64,000 bases of DNA from DASSQJ01 sp963726295 (GCA_963726295.1 CAVSBW010000002.1:434001-498000); one strand, 5' to 3'; shown: positions 52,782-63,446, counted from the first letter of the stretch. The notes: generated from the sequence alone by a model not told the origin. A program made the numbers and translations.

Positions 52782-53443
52782 CGTGCCGCTCGCTCGGCGG
52801 TGGTCAGCGCGTCGGGCCGCCGCAGGTAGAGCGGCTCGACCGGCAGGGGCAGCCCCTCCGCGAGGCAGCGCAGTGCGAGCCAGCCCAGCGCCGACGGGTC
52901 GACATCGAGAAGGGCCTCGTCGCCCAGGCCGCCGGTGAGCGCCTCCGGGTAGAGCAGCGGGCCGCGCCCGGCGGTGGGCAGGGCGCGCACCGCGGCCGGC
53001 AGGTCGGCGGGCCGGTCGACGGCCGGGTCGGACACCCGGTGAGCCCGGCCCCCGGAGGCCGTGTACCTGGCCCAGTACACCTCCCGCCGGCGGGCGTCCG
53101 TGGCCACGAGCAGCTCGCCGTCGACCGTGGCGGCGGCCTGCTCGGCCAGGGCGTCGAGGCTGCACACCCCGTGTACGGGGACGCCCAGGGCGTAGCCCAT
53201 TGTCACCGCCGTGACCATGCCGACCCGCAGGCCGGTGAACGGCCCCGGGCCGGTTCCCACCGCGACGGCGGTGAGGTCGCGTGGCGTGACGCCGGCGTCG
53301 GCCAGCACGCGCTCCACGAGCGGGGCGAGCAGCTCGGTCTGGGCCCGCGGGCCCTCGGCCCCGGCGCTCACGGGGTCCGCGTCGCCGCTGAGCACGGCCG
53401 CCCCCACCCGCGAGGTCGACGTGTCGACGGCCAGCATCAGCAC
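52778..53443 (-). CDS. tsaB: t6A biosynthesis protein TsaB
   Basis: ASKHA-fold protein of 221 residues that forms a heterodimer with TsaD for t6A synthesis. It begins LAVDTSTSRVG and carries VAVGTGPGPFTGLRVG (about 64-79). It lacks the TsaD HxxxH motif, as expected. The start could be GTG 53443 or ATG 53437; GTG has the better-spaced GGGGG ribosome binding site and overlaps tsaE by seven bases, while ATG would overlap by one. Confidence 0.95.
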   Translation of the reverse strand: MLMLAVDTSTSRVGAAVLSGDADPVSAGAEGPRAQTELLAPLVERVLADAGVTPRDLTAVAVGTGPGPFTGLRVGMVTAVTMGYALGVPVHGVCSLDALAEQAAATVDGELLVATDARRREVYWARYTASGGRAHRVSDPAVDRPADLPAAVRALPTAGRGPLLYPEALTGGLGDEALLDVDPSALGWLALRCLAEGLPLPVEPLYLRRPDALTTAERAAR

Positions 53444-53919
53444 GGCACACCCCCGAGAGCGGCCAGGTCGTCGTCGGACCAACGACCACCGAGGGCCGTG
53501 ACCTCCGCGGTGCGCACCTCGGTGTCGGGGTCGGCCTCGAGCACGACCTCCAGGCGGTTCTCGGCGAGGCCCTCGGCGAGGCCGTGGCCCCACTCGACGA
53601 CGGTGACGCTCGCCCCCACCCCGGCGTCGAGGTCGAGGTCGTCGAGCTCGAGGGCACCGCCGAGGCGGTAGGCGTCGACGTGGACCAGCGGCGGCCCGCC
53701 GCTCGTCGAGGGGTGGACCCGGGAGATGACGAACGTCGGCGAGGTGACCGGCCCACGCACCCCGAGCCCCTCACCGATGCCCTGGGCCAGGGTGGTCTTG
53801 CCGGCGCCGAGTCCACCGGTCAGCACGACGAGGTCGCCGGCGCGCAGCATCCGTCCGAGGGTCTCGCCGAGGCGCCGGGTGTCCTCGACCGTGGAGAGGT
53901 CGAGGCGACGGCCGCTCAC
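53437..53919 (-). CDS. tsaE: tRNA threonylcarbamoyladenosine biosynthesis ATPase TsaE
   Basis: P-loop ATPase of 160 residues that resets the TsaB-TsaD complex. Walker A is GGLGAGKTT at 35-43, followed by SPTFVISR and the HVDAYRLG strand with the conserved aspartate. GTG 53919 overlaps the upstream hydrolase stop (GTGA). Confidence 0.95.
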   Translation of the reverse strand: MSGRRLDLSTVEDTRRLGETLGRMLRAGDLVVLTGGLGAGKTTLAQGIGEGLGVRGPVTSPTFVISRVHPSTSGGPPLVHVDAYRLGGALELDDLDLDAGVGASVTVVEWGHGLAEGLAENRLEVVLEADPDTEVRTAEVTALGGRWSDDDLAALGGVPC

Positions 53920-55046
53920 GAGGCCGCCTCCCGCCTGCCGCGGCGCTTCTTCTTGATGTCCTGGACGGTGCGGCGGACCCGAGGCTTGCTCGTCACGGCC
54001 ACGCCCTCCGCGATGCCCCGCTGGGCGCGGGCGATGAGCATGAGGATCTGCTCGGTGACCAGCTCGGCGTGCTCCAGCATGATGATGTGGCCGGCGTCCT
54101 CGACCACGACGTGCTCGGCGCCGGGCAGGATCCGCACGATCGTCTCGCTGTGCGACGCCGGGGTGATCAGGTCGCCCTCCCCGTTGAGCACGAGGGTCTC
54201 GACACCGGTGAGCGCCGCGATGTCGGGAGCGAGGTCGAGGGCGTCGATGTCGGGGAGGAACGCCGCCATCACGTCGAAGGAGGTGCCGAAGATCATCTCC
54301 GCGACGTGGTCGACCAGCGCCGGGCTCACCGGGCTGTCGAAGGCCCACCGCGCGACGACCGCGTCCTGGACACCCTTCCCCATGCGGCGCACGAGGTTGA
54401 TCGGACCGGGGTGCCGGGACAGCCGGGTGAGCACGCCCGGGCCGAACGAGCCGACGACCCGGCTGGCCATCGACCCGAGGCCGAGGGCGGTGATGTCGTG
54501 ACCTCCCGGGCTGGTCGAGACCAGCCCGACGGCCAGCACGCGCTCCCTCACGGTGTCGGGGTGCTGGCCGGCGTACGACATCACGGTCATGCCGCCCATC
54601 GAGTGGCCGACGAGCACGACCGGCCCCGTGGGGCAGGTGGTGGTGAGCACGGCGTGGAGGTCGCGTCCGAGCTGGTCGATCGTGCACGACGCGAGGTCTG
54701 GCAGGGACGAGCGGCCGTGCCCCCGCTGGTCGTAGGCCACCACCCGGAAGCCGGCGTGCACGAGGTCGCGACGCTGGCGGATCCAGCAGTCCATCGACAG
54801 GGCGAAGCCGTGGACGAGGACGACGGTCGGGGCGCGCCCGGCGAGGTGGCGCCGTCCCCGGCTGGAGCTCTCGGGCGCGTCGATCTCGACGTGCAGTGCC
54901 ACCCCGTCCTCGGTGGTGACGGTGAGCGACTCGCTCGGGGTGTGGGTCCAGTCGGGGGCCCGGCTCGACCGCAGGCCGGTGCTCGCGCGCTTGAGCCGCT
55001 CGGTGACGGCGCCGGCGGCCGCGCCGAAGGGGGTGAGCGGGGTCAT
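53916..55046 (-). CDS. alpha/beta hydrolase linked to alr and tsa genes
   Basis: A 376-residue alpha/beta hydrolase: oxyanion HGFALSMDCW (about 97-106), nucleophile in GHSMGGMTVMSY (about 163-170), acid in LNGEGDLITP and histidine in EDAGHIIMLEH. An N-terminal extension of about 80 residues and a basic C-terminal tail (RRTVQDIKKKRRGRREAAS) are distinctive. It is overlapped by alr (ATGA) and by tsaE (GTGA), and this place between alr and tsaE is conserved in actinobacteria as far as I recall; its substrate is unknown. The basic tail suggests membrane or nucleic acid contact (inference). Confidence 0.88.
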   Translation of the reverse strand: MTPLTPFGAAAGAVTERLKRASTGLRSSRAPDWTHTPSESLTVTTEDGVALHVEIDAPESSSRGRRHLAGRAPTVVLVHGFALSMDCWIRQRRDLVHAGFRVVAYDQRGHGRSSLPDLASCTIDQLGRDLHAVLTTTCPTGPVVLVGHSMGGMTVMSYAGQHPDTVRERVLAVGLVSTSPGGHDITALGLGSMASRVVGSFGPGVLTRLSRHPGPINLVRRMGKGVQDAVVARWAFDSPVSPALVDHVAEMIFGTSFDVMAAFLPDIDALDLAPDIAALTGVETLVLNGEGDLITPASHSETIVRILPGAEHVVVEDAGHIIMLEHAELVTEQILMLIARAQRGIAEGVAVTSKPRVRRTVQDIKKKRRGRREAAS

Positions 55047-56215
55047 GCCGGCTCGCCCCCGACGACCACCCGAGGCAGCCGGGGCCCCATCCGCGTGACG
55101 ATCTCGTAGTTGATGGTGCCGGCGGCCTCGGCCCACTGCTGGGCGCAGGGCTCGTCGTCGGCGGACCGCCCGAGCACGGTGACCTCGTCGCCGGCCGCGC
55201 CGTCGAACGCGGGCCCGAGGTCGATGACGCACTGGTCCATGCACACCCGACCCGCGACGGTGTGGCGGCCACCACGCACGAGCAGCGGGCCGCGGTTCCC
55301 GGCGTGGCGCGGGATGCCGTCGGCGTAGCCCATCGGCAGCAGGCCGAGCACGGTGTCGCGGTCGGTCGTGTACTCGTGGCCGTAGCTGACGCCCTGTCCG
55401 GCGCGGGCACGCTTTACGAGGGTGAGCCGGGCCGTCACCCGCATGGCCTCACGCAGGCCGAAGTGGGCGGGGTCGCCGAGGTCGGGAGTGGGCGAGAGGC
55501 CGTAGACGGCCAGTCCCGGCCGGACGAGGTCGAAGTGCGCCGACGGGTTGGTGAGGGTGGCGGCCGAGTTGGCGAGGTGGCGCAGGCCCGGGTCGACACC
55601 GGTGCGCTCGAGCCCGGCCACGGCCTCGACGAAGCGCTCCTGCTGGTGGCGAACGGTCGGGTGCTGCGGCGCGTCGGCCCAGGCGAAGTGCGACCAGGTG
55701 CCGGTCAGGGTCACAGAGCCCTCCGCGACGGCCCGGGCCAGTGCCGCGACCATCTCGGACCAGTCCTCCAGTACGCCTCCGCGCCCGAGGCCGGTGTCCA
55801 CCTTGACCTGGACGGGAACGGTCCGGCCCCGTTCGCGGGCTGCGGAGACCACCGCGTCGAGGCTCCACCGGTCGCCCACGGTGAGCTCGACATCGGCGTC
55901 GAGGGCCCGCCCGACGTCGGCCTGCGGCGGGTAGATCCAGGTGAGCACGGGGGCGTCCACGCCGGCGGCCCGCAGCCGGAGGGCCTCCTCGAGCTGGGCC
56001 ACGCCGAGCCAGGACGCACCTCCGGCCAGAGCCGCCCTGGCGGCGGTGACGAGCCCGTGCCCGTAGGCGTCGCCCTTGACCACGGCCATGACCTGGGCGG
56101 GGGCACTGCGGCGCACCAACTCGGCGACGTTGTCGCGGATCGCGCCGACGTCGATCGTCACCCACGCCGAGGCGCCCGCAGGCACGGGTGGAGGGGCGGA
56201 TGGCGCGTTGGTCAT
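55043..56215 (-). CDS. alr: alanine racemase
   Basis: PLP-dependent interconversion of L- and D-alanine for peptidoglycan. The 390 residues carry the PLP lysine K47 in AVVKGDAYGHG, and the second catalytic base tyrosine in GVSYGHEYTT (about residue 280), plus the HLANSAAT phosphate-binding region. ATG 56215 starts a chain of overlapping genes (alr-hydrolase-tsaE-tsaB-rimI-tsaD). A -10 hexamer lies ten bases upstream. Confidence 0.96.
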   Translation of the reverse strand: MTNAPSAPPPVPAGASAWVTIDVGAIRDNVAELVRRSAPAQVMAVVKGDAYGHGLVTAARAALAGGASWLGVAQLEEALRLRAAGVDAPVLTWIYPPQADVGRALDADVELTVGDRWSLDAVVSAARERGRTVPVQVKVDTGLGRGGVLEDWSEMVAALARAVAEGSVTLTGTWSHFAWADAPQHPTVRHQQERFVEAVAGLERTGVDPGLRHLANSAATLTNPSAHFDLVRPGLAVYGLSPTPDLGDPAHFGLREAMRVTARLTLVKRARAGQGVSYGHEYTTDRDTVLGLLPMGYADGIPRHAGNRGPLLVRGGRHTVAGRVCMDQCVIDLGPAFDGAAGDEVTVLGRSADDEPCAQQWAEAAGTINYEIVTRMGPRLPRVVVGGEPA

Positions 56216-56225
56216 GGGCCGGGCC

Positions 56226-56231
56226 AGTCTA
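56226..56231 (-). promoter_or_regulatory. possible -10 element (TAGACT) of the alr operon
   Basis: TAGACT ends ten bases before ATG 56215, which would give a leader of only about four bases. This makes a new transcription unit likely downstream of the repeat copies after nnrD. Confidence 0.4.
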
Positions 56232-56290
56232 GGGCGCGTGCTGGGGGCGTCGGTCGTGTGGCCCGAGGGCGCGCCGGGGCGGCATCGGCG

Positions 56291-56320
56291 CGGTGAAGGT
56301 TCCGGCATCCGGAGAGACCA
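56291..56320 (+). repeat. partial copy of the 67-bp element
   Basis: Bases 56291-56317 are identical to 56353-56379, a perfect 27-base direct repeat at a period of 62. It is the right half of the element lacking its stem, placed directly before copy C, so the site looks like a tandem duplication. Confidence 0.7.
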
Positions 56321-56387
56321 TTCACCCGACGACGCCTTCGGAAACGGTCCCTCGGTGAAGGTTCCGGCATCCGGAGAGAACAGTGCG
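56321..56387 (+). repeat. 67-bp dispersed intergenic element, copy C
   Basis: Full-length copy beginning TTCACC and ending CAGTGCG, directly touching the nnrD stop codon (56388). It shares the ACGACGCCTTC block with copy B and the CGGTGAAGGTTCCGGCATCC core with B and the partial copy. Orientation relative to nnrD is the same as that of the other copies to their genes. Confidence 0.77.
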
Positions 56388-57842
56388 TCAGCGGGCGAGG
56401 AGGGCCGCGACCGTGGCCGGGAGGGCCTCGGCCACCGCGAGGGCGCGCACCGGGCCACCCGGGTTGGCCCGCTGCGCGGCCACACCGTGCACGAGCGCAC
56501 CCAGGGCTCCGGCGACGTCCGGCTCCAGGCCGGCGGCGAGGAGGGTGCCGAGCAGCCCTGCGAGCACGTCGCCGGCACCGGCCGTGGCCAGCCAGGAGGG
56601 CGCATCGGCCTGCGACCACACCGGGGCGCCGTCCTCGGGCGGCACGACCAGGGTGGTCGACCCCTTGAGCAGGACGGTGGCTCCGGTCACCTCGGCCAGG
56701 CGACGGGCGTGGTCGAGCGGGCCCGCCTCGACCGCGGCGCGCTCGACGTCGTCGCCGGTGAGCCGCGAGAGCAGCCGGGCCGCCTCCCCGGCGTGCGGGG
56801 TCAGCAGCGTGCTCCGTCCCTCGCGGGCACGGAGCACCCTGGCGTCGAGCAGGTCCAGCCCACCCGCGTCGACGCACACCGGCTCCTCGCCCGCGAGCGC
56901 CTGCCGAGCCACGTCGAGCTGGGCGCCGCTACCCCGTGCGCGGGACGCGGTGTCGAGCCCGGGGCCGACGACCCAGGCCTGCACACGGCCGGGGCCGTGC
57001 ACGGCCTCGGGCACCCGGGCCCGCACCAGCCCCTCCGGCGCGGGCGTGCCGACGTAGCGCACCATCCCGGCGCCGGCCTCCACGGCCGAGGTCACCGAGA
57101 GCAGAGCCGCACCGGTGAACGCCTCGCCCCCGGCGACGATGCCCACCACCCCGCGCGAGTACTTGTCGTCGGTGGGGACCGGCGCCGGCCACCAGCGGGC
57201 AACGTCGTCGTGGTCGAGCCGGCGCACACGGGGCCGCGCGTCGACCTCGATGCCGATGTCGACGACGGTGAGGGCCCCGCACGCCTGCTCGGTGGGCGGC
57301 AACAGGTGCACCGGCTTGGCCACCGAGAAGGTCACGGTCTCGTCGGCCAGCACACCGTCGGCGTCGAGCACGCGACCTTTGGGGTCCTGGCCCGAGGGCA
57401 GGTCGACGGCCACGACGTAGGCCGACTCCGGCACGGCGTCGACCCACTGCCGGGCCCACTCGGGCAGCCCGGGGCGCGCACCGATGCCGAGCACGCCGTC
57501 GAGGACCAGGTCGGCCTCGGCGAGGGGCGCGGTCTCGGTCCCCAGGACCACCCCGGCGGCCTCGGCGGCCCGTCGGGCGGCCTCGTGGACCCTCTCGTGG
57601 TGCACCGCCGCCGCGGCGTACCCGCCCTTCGCGAGCCGGGCGCACGCGAAGAGCGCGTCGGCACCGTTGTTGCCGGGTCCGACGAGGGCGACGACTGAGG
57701 ACCCGCCGCGCTCCTCGAGCCGGGCGGCGGCCACGGCGGCCAGCCCCTCGACCGCGCGCGCCATGAGCTCGCCGTCCTCGAGGGTGGCCATGAGGGCCTC
57801 CTCGGCGGCGTAAACGTCGTCGGTCGCGTAGGCCTCGATCAC
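56388..57842 (-). CDS. nnrD: bifunctional NAD(P)H-hydrate repair enzyme (epimerase/dehydratase)
   Basis: Repairs hydrated NAD(P)H. The 484 residues combine an N-terminal NnrE epimerase domain (VGPGNNGADALFACARLAKGG, noted as VGPGNNGADALF at about 55-66) and a C-terminal ADP-dependent NnrD dehydratase of the ribokinase-like fold with TPHAGEAARLL and GAGDVLAGLLG near residue 415-425. GTG 57842 overlaps the acpS stop (GTGA). Fused enzymes of this kind are usual in bacteria; position between acpS/glmS and alr is as in mycobacteria. Confidence 0.95.
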   Translation of the reverse strand: MIEAYATDDVYAAEEALMATLEDGELMARAVEGLAAVAAARLEERGGSSVVALVGPGNNGADALFACARLAKGGYAAAAVHHERVHEAARRAAEAAGVVLGTETAPLAEADLVLDGVLGIGARPGLPEWARQWVDAVPESAYVVAVDLPSGQDPKGRVLDADGVLADETVTFSVAKPVHLLPPTEQACGALTVVDIGIEVDARPRVRRLDHDDVARWWPAPVPTDDKYSRGVVGIVAGGEAFTGAALLSVTSAVEAGAGMVRYVGTPAPEGLVRARVPEAVHGPGRVQAWVVGPGLDTASRARGSGAQLDVARQALAGEEPVCVDAGGLDLLDARVLRAREGRSTLLTPHAGEAARLLSRLTGDDVERAAVEAGPLDHARRLAEVTGATVLLKGSTTLVVPPEDGAPVWSQADAPSWLATAGAGDVLAGLLGTLLAAGLEPDVAGALGALVHGVAAQRANPGGPVRALAVAEALPATVAALLAR

Positions 57843-58204
57843 CGGGCACCGCCCTCACGCTCGGCGACGACGACGGCCGAGGCGATCCCCGCGTCGTGGG
57901 ACAGGGAGACGTGGAGGGCGTCGATTCCGTTCGCCCGCACCTCGGCCGCCACTGTCCCGGACACCTCGAGGTGCGGGCGGCCCTCGGGGCCCCGGTGGAC
58001 CTCCGCGTGCTGCCAGTGCATCCCGGCCGGCGCGCCGAGGACCTTGGCGAGGGCCTCCTTGGCAGCGAACCGGGCGGCGAGCGACCGCATCGGGAGCACC
58101 CGCTCCCCAGCGGTGAAGAGGCGCTCGCGCAGCGCCGGGGTCCGCTCCAGCGCCGCGGCGAAGCGCGCGACGTCGACGACGTCGATCCCGACGCCGACGA
58201 TCAC
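57839..58204 (-). CDS. acpS: holo-[acyl-carrier-protein] synthase
   Basis: Transfers the 4'-phosphopantetheine arm of CoA to acyl carrier protein. The 121 residues have the two family motifs: GVGIDVVDV with D8, and the FAAKEALAKVLG segment with the metal-binding glutamate (about 56-67). GTG 58204 lies 13 bases after the glmS stop, and its 3' end overlaps nnrD, so it is part of the glmS-acpS-nnrD unit. Confidence 0.94.
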   Translation of the reverse strand: MIVGVGIDVVDVARFAAALERTPALRERLFTAGERVLPMRSLAARFAAKEALAKVLGAPAGMHWQHAEVHRGPEGRPHLEVSGTVAAEVRANGIDALHVSLSHDAGIASAVVVAEREGGAR

Positions 58205-58217
58205 CGCGCCACCGCCC

Positions 58218-60077
<1,860 letters not shown>

Positions 60078-60084
60078 GGGCGCC

Positions 60085-60090
60085 AGCGTA
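60085..60090 (-). promoter_or_regulatory. -10 element (TACGCT) of glmS
   Basis: TACGCT ends seven bases before ATG 60077, one base more than the usual leaderless spacing in this window. Confidence 0.42.
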
Positions 60091-60205
60091 GACGCTGTGG
60101 GGCCCCTCCCCCGACACGGCGGGGAGCGGTGCCGGGGGCCGCTGCGAGGACGGTCACGTCGCCGCCGGTGCCCGTTCGGCGCTGGTGTGCGACATGATGA
60201 CGGGC

Positions 60206-61186
60206 GTGACCGCGGCCGACCAGGTGCTCGCACGCCTCGGGCTCGACGAGCCCGGCGCGGCGACCCCGTACGTCGACCTCGACCGCGCCGCCTGGTCGCG
60301 GCTGCGCGAGAACCACCCGATGAGCCTCACGCAGGACGACCTCACCCGGCTGCGCGGCCTCGGCGACCGGCTCGACCTGCGCGAGGTCGAGGACGTCTAC
60401 CTCCCGCTGTCCCGGCTGCTGGACTTCTACGTGGAGGCTGTCCACGGCCTGCGCCTGGCGACCAGCGAGTTCCTCGGCGAACGACCGACCCGGGTGCCGT
60501 TCGTCGTGGGGGTGGCGGGGTCCGTGGCCGTCGGCAAGTCGACCACCGCCCGCATCCTCCGCGAGCTGATGAGCCGCTGGCCCCACACACCGCGGGTGGA
60601 GCTCGTCACCACCGACGGCTTCCTCTACCCGAATGCCGAGCTCGAGCGGCGGAACCTGATGCAGCGCAAGGGTTTCCCCGAGTCGTACGATCGGCGCGCG
60701 CTGCTGCGCTTCGTGGCCCAGGTGAAGTCCGGCATGCCCGTCGTCGACGCACCGCTCTACTCGCACCTCACCTATGACGTCGTCGACGACCCGGTGCACA
60801 TCCCCAAGCCGGACGTCCTCATCGTCGAGGGGCTCAACGTCCTCCAGCCGCCCACGGTGAGCAGCGACGGATCCAACGCCGGCGCGATCTCCGACTACTT
60901 CGACTTCTCGGTCTACGTCGACGCGCCGGTCGAGGACATCCGCCGCTGGTACGTCGAGCGGTTCCTCCGGCTGCGGGAGACCGCGTTCGCGGACCCGCAG
61001 TCCTACTTCCACCGCTACGCCGACCTCAGCGACGCCGAGGCGCGGGCCACGGCGGCCTCCATCTGGGGGTCGATCAACGAGCCGAACCTCGTCGAGAACA
61101 TCCTCCCCACGCGCGATCGCGCCACGCTCGTGCTCACGAAGGACGCCGACCACGCGGTGTCGCGGATCCGGCTGCGGAAGGTGTGA
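60206..61186 (+). CDS. coaA: pantothenate kinase, type I
   Basis: Phosphorylates pantothenate, the first step of CoA synthesis. The core of about 310 residues has the P-loop GVAGSVAVGKSTTAR, the TTDGFLYPN block, RKGFPESYDRRALLRF and the C-terminal NLVENILPTR, all hallmarks of bacterial CoaA. The start is uncertain: GTG 60206 (326 residues) is chosen because a CATGAT hexamer ends seven bases upstream; ATG 60194 or 60197 and GTG 60185 are in frame and would add three to seven residues. Divergent from glmS. Confidence 0.95.
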   Translation: MTAADQVLARLGLDEPGAATPYVDLDRAAWSRLRENHPMSLTQDDLTRLRGLGDRLDLREVEDVYLPLSRLLDFYVEAVHGLRLATSEFLGERPTRVPFVVGVAGSVAVGKSTTARILRELMSRWPHTPRVELVTTDGFLYPNAELERRNLMQRKGFPESYDRRALLRFVAQVKSGMPVVDAPLYSHLTYDVVDDPVHIPKPDVLIVEGLNVLQPPTVSSDGSNAGAISDYFDFSVYVDAPVEDIRRWYVERFLRLRETAFADPQSYFHRYADLSDAEARATAASIWGSINEPNLVENILPTRDRATLVLTKDADHAVSRIRLRKV

Positions 61187-61193
61187 GGGCGGC

Positions 61194-61940
61194 TCAGTAC
61201 CAGTGCGGCGAGCGGGCCAGCCACTGGTTCAGCGCGTTGCAGGGGGAGCCGTAGGACGACCGGATGTAGTTCAGGCCCCACCTGATCTGGGTCACCGGGT
61301 TGGTGAGGTAGTCGTCGCCCACGCTGGCCATCTTGCTGGCCGGGAGCGACTGCGGGATGCCGTAGGCGCCGGACGACTGGTTCTCGGCCCACCAGCGCCA
61401 GTCGCTCTCGCCGATCCACAGCTGGTCGAGGCAGGTCCACTGGCCCTCGTCGAAGCCGTACTCCGGCATCAGGATCCGGGCCACGGACTTCGGGTCCTCC
61501 TGGGCGTTGGCCAGGATGCGCTTGCGCTGGGCCTCCCGGGCAGCGCGCGCCGCCTCGGCCGCACGCTTCTTGGCAGCCGCCTCGGCACGGGACCTCTCGA
61601 TGGCGGCGTTCTTCGCGGCGACGACCGACACCTGGGCGTTGCTCGCCGCGCGGTCGGCGGTGACGCGAGCGGCGTCCTCGACGGCGACCCGGCTCTGCTC
61701 GGTGGACGCGGAGGTGGTCGTCGAGTCGATCGCCAGGGTCAGGGTCGACGCACTCGCGGTCTCCTCGGTGACCGCCGCCGTCATCGCGGCCCCACCGACG
61801 ACCGCCGCCAGCACACCGGTGGTGAGCACCGGCCGGACGACGGTTGACCGGCGCCGGCCCGCTCCGTGCGCCCCGCGACCACGACTGCGCGCCGGGGTCG
61901 CGGCGTGGCGCGGCGCGTGGCGGGGCGTGTAGCGGGGCAT
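61194..61940 (-). CDS. secreted lysozyme-fold (lytic transglycosylase-like) protein
   Basis: A 248-residue exported protein. A basic N-terminus is followed by a hydrophobic stretch (about 37-60), an alanine- and lysine-rich coiled-coil (about 90-150, AAKKRAAEAARAAREAQRKR) and a C-terminal SLT/lysozyme-like domain with the catalytic glutamate in WIGESDWRW (about 185), SSGAYGIPQSL and PVTQIRWGLNYI. It should cleave peptidoglycan, as do resuscitation-type and aggregation-promoting-factor-like enzymes. Two cysteines may form a disulfide. ATG 61940 is preferred. Convergent with coaA, 7 bases apart. Confidence 0.86.
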   Translation of the reverse strand: MPRYTPRHAPRHAATPARSRGRGAHGAGRRRSTVVRPVLTTGVLAAVVGGAAMTAAVTEETASASTLTLAIDSTTTSASTEQSRVAVEDAARVTADRAASNAQVSVVAAKNAAIERSRAEAAAKKRAAEAARAAREAQRKRILANAQEDPKSVARILMPEYGFDEGQWTCLDQLWIGESDWRWWAENQSSGAYGIPQSLPASKMASVGDDYLTNPVTQIRWGLNYIRSSYGSPCNALNQWLARSPHWY

Positions 61941-62016
61941 GAGGCAGGGAGGTCCTGATACGTCGGAGATGGTCGAGTCGGTTCGTGTTGCAGGGGCGTT
62001 ACCGAATCGAGACCCT

Positions 62017-62022
62017 ACTGTA
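62017..62022 (-). promoter_or_regulatory. possible -10 element (TACAGT) of the lysozyme-fold gene
   Basis: TACAGT on the minus strand lies 76 bases before ATG 61940, giving a leader of about 70 bases with a GGAGG-like ribosome binding site near the start. No riboswitch fold was recognised in this leader. Confidence 0.3.
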
Positions 62023-62108
62023 GGGGCGGCGGGGCACTGGCCGAAATCCCCCGCTCAGGGTCCGCTCAGCCGACCACGGGGTCGACCGTTCGGCGTGGAG
62101 CCCGCCGA

Positions 62109-63446
62109 TCAGACCTCCAGGCCCTCGAGAAGGTCGGTGACGAGGGCCGCGATCGGGCTGCGCTCGGAGCGGGTCAGCGTCACGTGTGCGAAGAGCGGAT
62201 GGCCCTTGAGCGCCTCGACGACGGCGACGACACCGTCGTGCCGGCCGACCCTGAGGTTGTCGCGCTGCGCGACGTCGTGGGTGAGGACGACGCGCGAGTT
62301 CTGGCCGATCCGGGAGAGCACGGTGAGCAGGACGTTGCGTTCGAGGCTCTGCGCCTCGTCGACGATGACGAACGCGTCGTGGAGGCTGCGGCCGCGGATG
62401 TGCGTGAGCGGCAGCACCTCGAGCATCCCGCGGTCGAGGACCTCCTCGACGACCTCGCGCGAGACGAGTGCGGCGAGGGTGTCGAACACGGCCTGGCCCC
62501 ACGGGTTCATTTTCTCGGCCTCGGTCCCGGGGAGGTACCCGAGCTCCTGCCCCCCGACGGCGTAGAGCGGGCGGAAGACGACGACCTTGCGCTGCTGGCG
62601 CCGCTCCATGACCGCCTCCAGACCGGCGCACAGGGCGAGTGCGGACTTGCCGGTGCCGGCGCGGCCCCCGAGGCTGACGATGCCGACGTCCGGGTCGAGG
62701 AGGAGGTCGAGGGCGATCCGCTGCTCCGCACTGCGGCCGTGCAGGCCGAAGGCGTCGCGGTCACCGCGCACGAGCCGCACCTGCTTGTCGGGGCCGACGC
62801 GGCCGAGACCCGAGCCCCGTGGCGAGATCAGCTTCAGGCCGGTGTGGCAGGGCAGCTCGGCCGCCTCGACGTTCTCCAGGCGGGCGTACTCGTAGAGGTG
62901 GTCCATCTCCTCGGTGGTGACGTCGAGCTCGGTCATCCCGGTCCAGCCGGACTCCACCGCGAGCTCGGCCCGGTACTCCTCGGCGTCGAGGCCGCACGCG
63001 GAGGCCTTGACCCGCATCGGCAGGTCCTTGCTGACCACCGTGACCCGGTGGCCCTCGTTGGCGAGGTTGCGGGCCACCGCGAGGATGCGCGTGTCGTTGT
63101 CGCCGAGGCGGAAGCCGGCGGGGAGCGAGGTCGGATCGGTGTGGTTGAGCTCGACCCGAAGGGTGCCGTCGACGTCGCCGACGGGCACTGGAGCGTCGAG
63201 GCGGCCGGCGGCCACGCGCAGGTCGTCGAGCATCCGGAGCGCGGTGCGGGCGAAGTAGCCGAGCTCGGGGTGGTGGCGCTTGGCCTCGAGCTCGGTGACG
63301 ACGACGACGGGCAGGACCACCTCGTGCTCGGCGAACCGCAGGATCGCCCGCGGGTCGGACAGCAGGACCGAGGTGTCGAGCACGAAGGTCCGGCGCACCT
63401 CCTCCCCCGTCGAGATGACCGATGCCGTCGCCGTGCTCGAGGCCAT
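62109..63446 (-). CDS. PhoH family ATPase with N-terminal PIN domain (PhoH2 type)
   Basis: A 445-residue fusion of a PIN ribonuclease domain (1-150; D24 in FVLDTSVLL, E52 in VTELEAK, and the acidic GDNDTRIL at 115-122) and a PhoH AAA-like ATPase (Walker A GRAGTGKS at 261-268, Walker B with VIVDEAQSLERN). PhoH2 proteins act as RNA helicase-ribonucleases, and in mycobacteria as part of a toxin-antitoxin pair; no antitoxin gene is found upstream here. ATG 63446 has an AGGAGC ribosome binding site; a TAGCGT hexamer at about 63489-63494 may be the -10. Confidence 0.9.
   Translation of the reverse strand: MASSTATASVISTGEEVRRTFVLDTSVLLSDPRAILRFAEHEVVLPVVVVTELEAKRHHPELGYFARTALRMLDDLRVAAGRLDAPVPVGDVDGTLRVELNHTDPTSLPAGFRLGDNDTRILAVARNLANEGHRVTVVSKDLPMRVKASACGLDAEEYRAELAVESGWTGMTELDVTTEEMDHLYEYARLENVEAAELPCHTGLKLISPRGSGLGRVGPDKQVRLVRGDRDAFGLHGRSAEQRIALDLLLDPDVGIVSLGGRAGTGKSALALCAGLEAVMERRQQRKVVVFRPLYAVGGQELGYLPGTEAEKMNPWGQAVFDTLAALVSREVVEEVLDRGMLEVLPLTHIRGRSLHDAFVIVDEAQSLERNVLLTVLSRIGQNSRVVLTHDVAQRDNLRVGRHDGVVAVVEALKGHPLFAHVTLTRSERSPIAALVTDLLEGLEV

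Noticed and set aside
60078..60205. glmS ribozyme or riboswitch in the glmS 5' region
   Set aside because: The putative leader is essentially absent (TACGCT seven bases before ATG), and glmS ribozymes are a Firmicute feature; no matching core was seen.
61941..62108. c-di-AMP (ydaO-type) riboswitch before the lysozyme-fold gene
   Set aside because: Such riboswitches precede related cell wall hydrolase genes in actinobacteria, but the leader here is about 70 bases and lacks the conserved core sequences.
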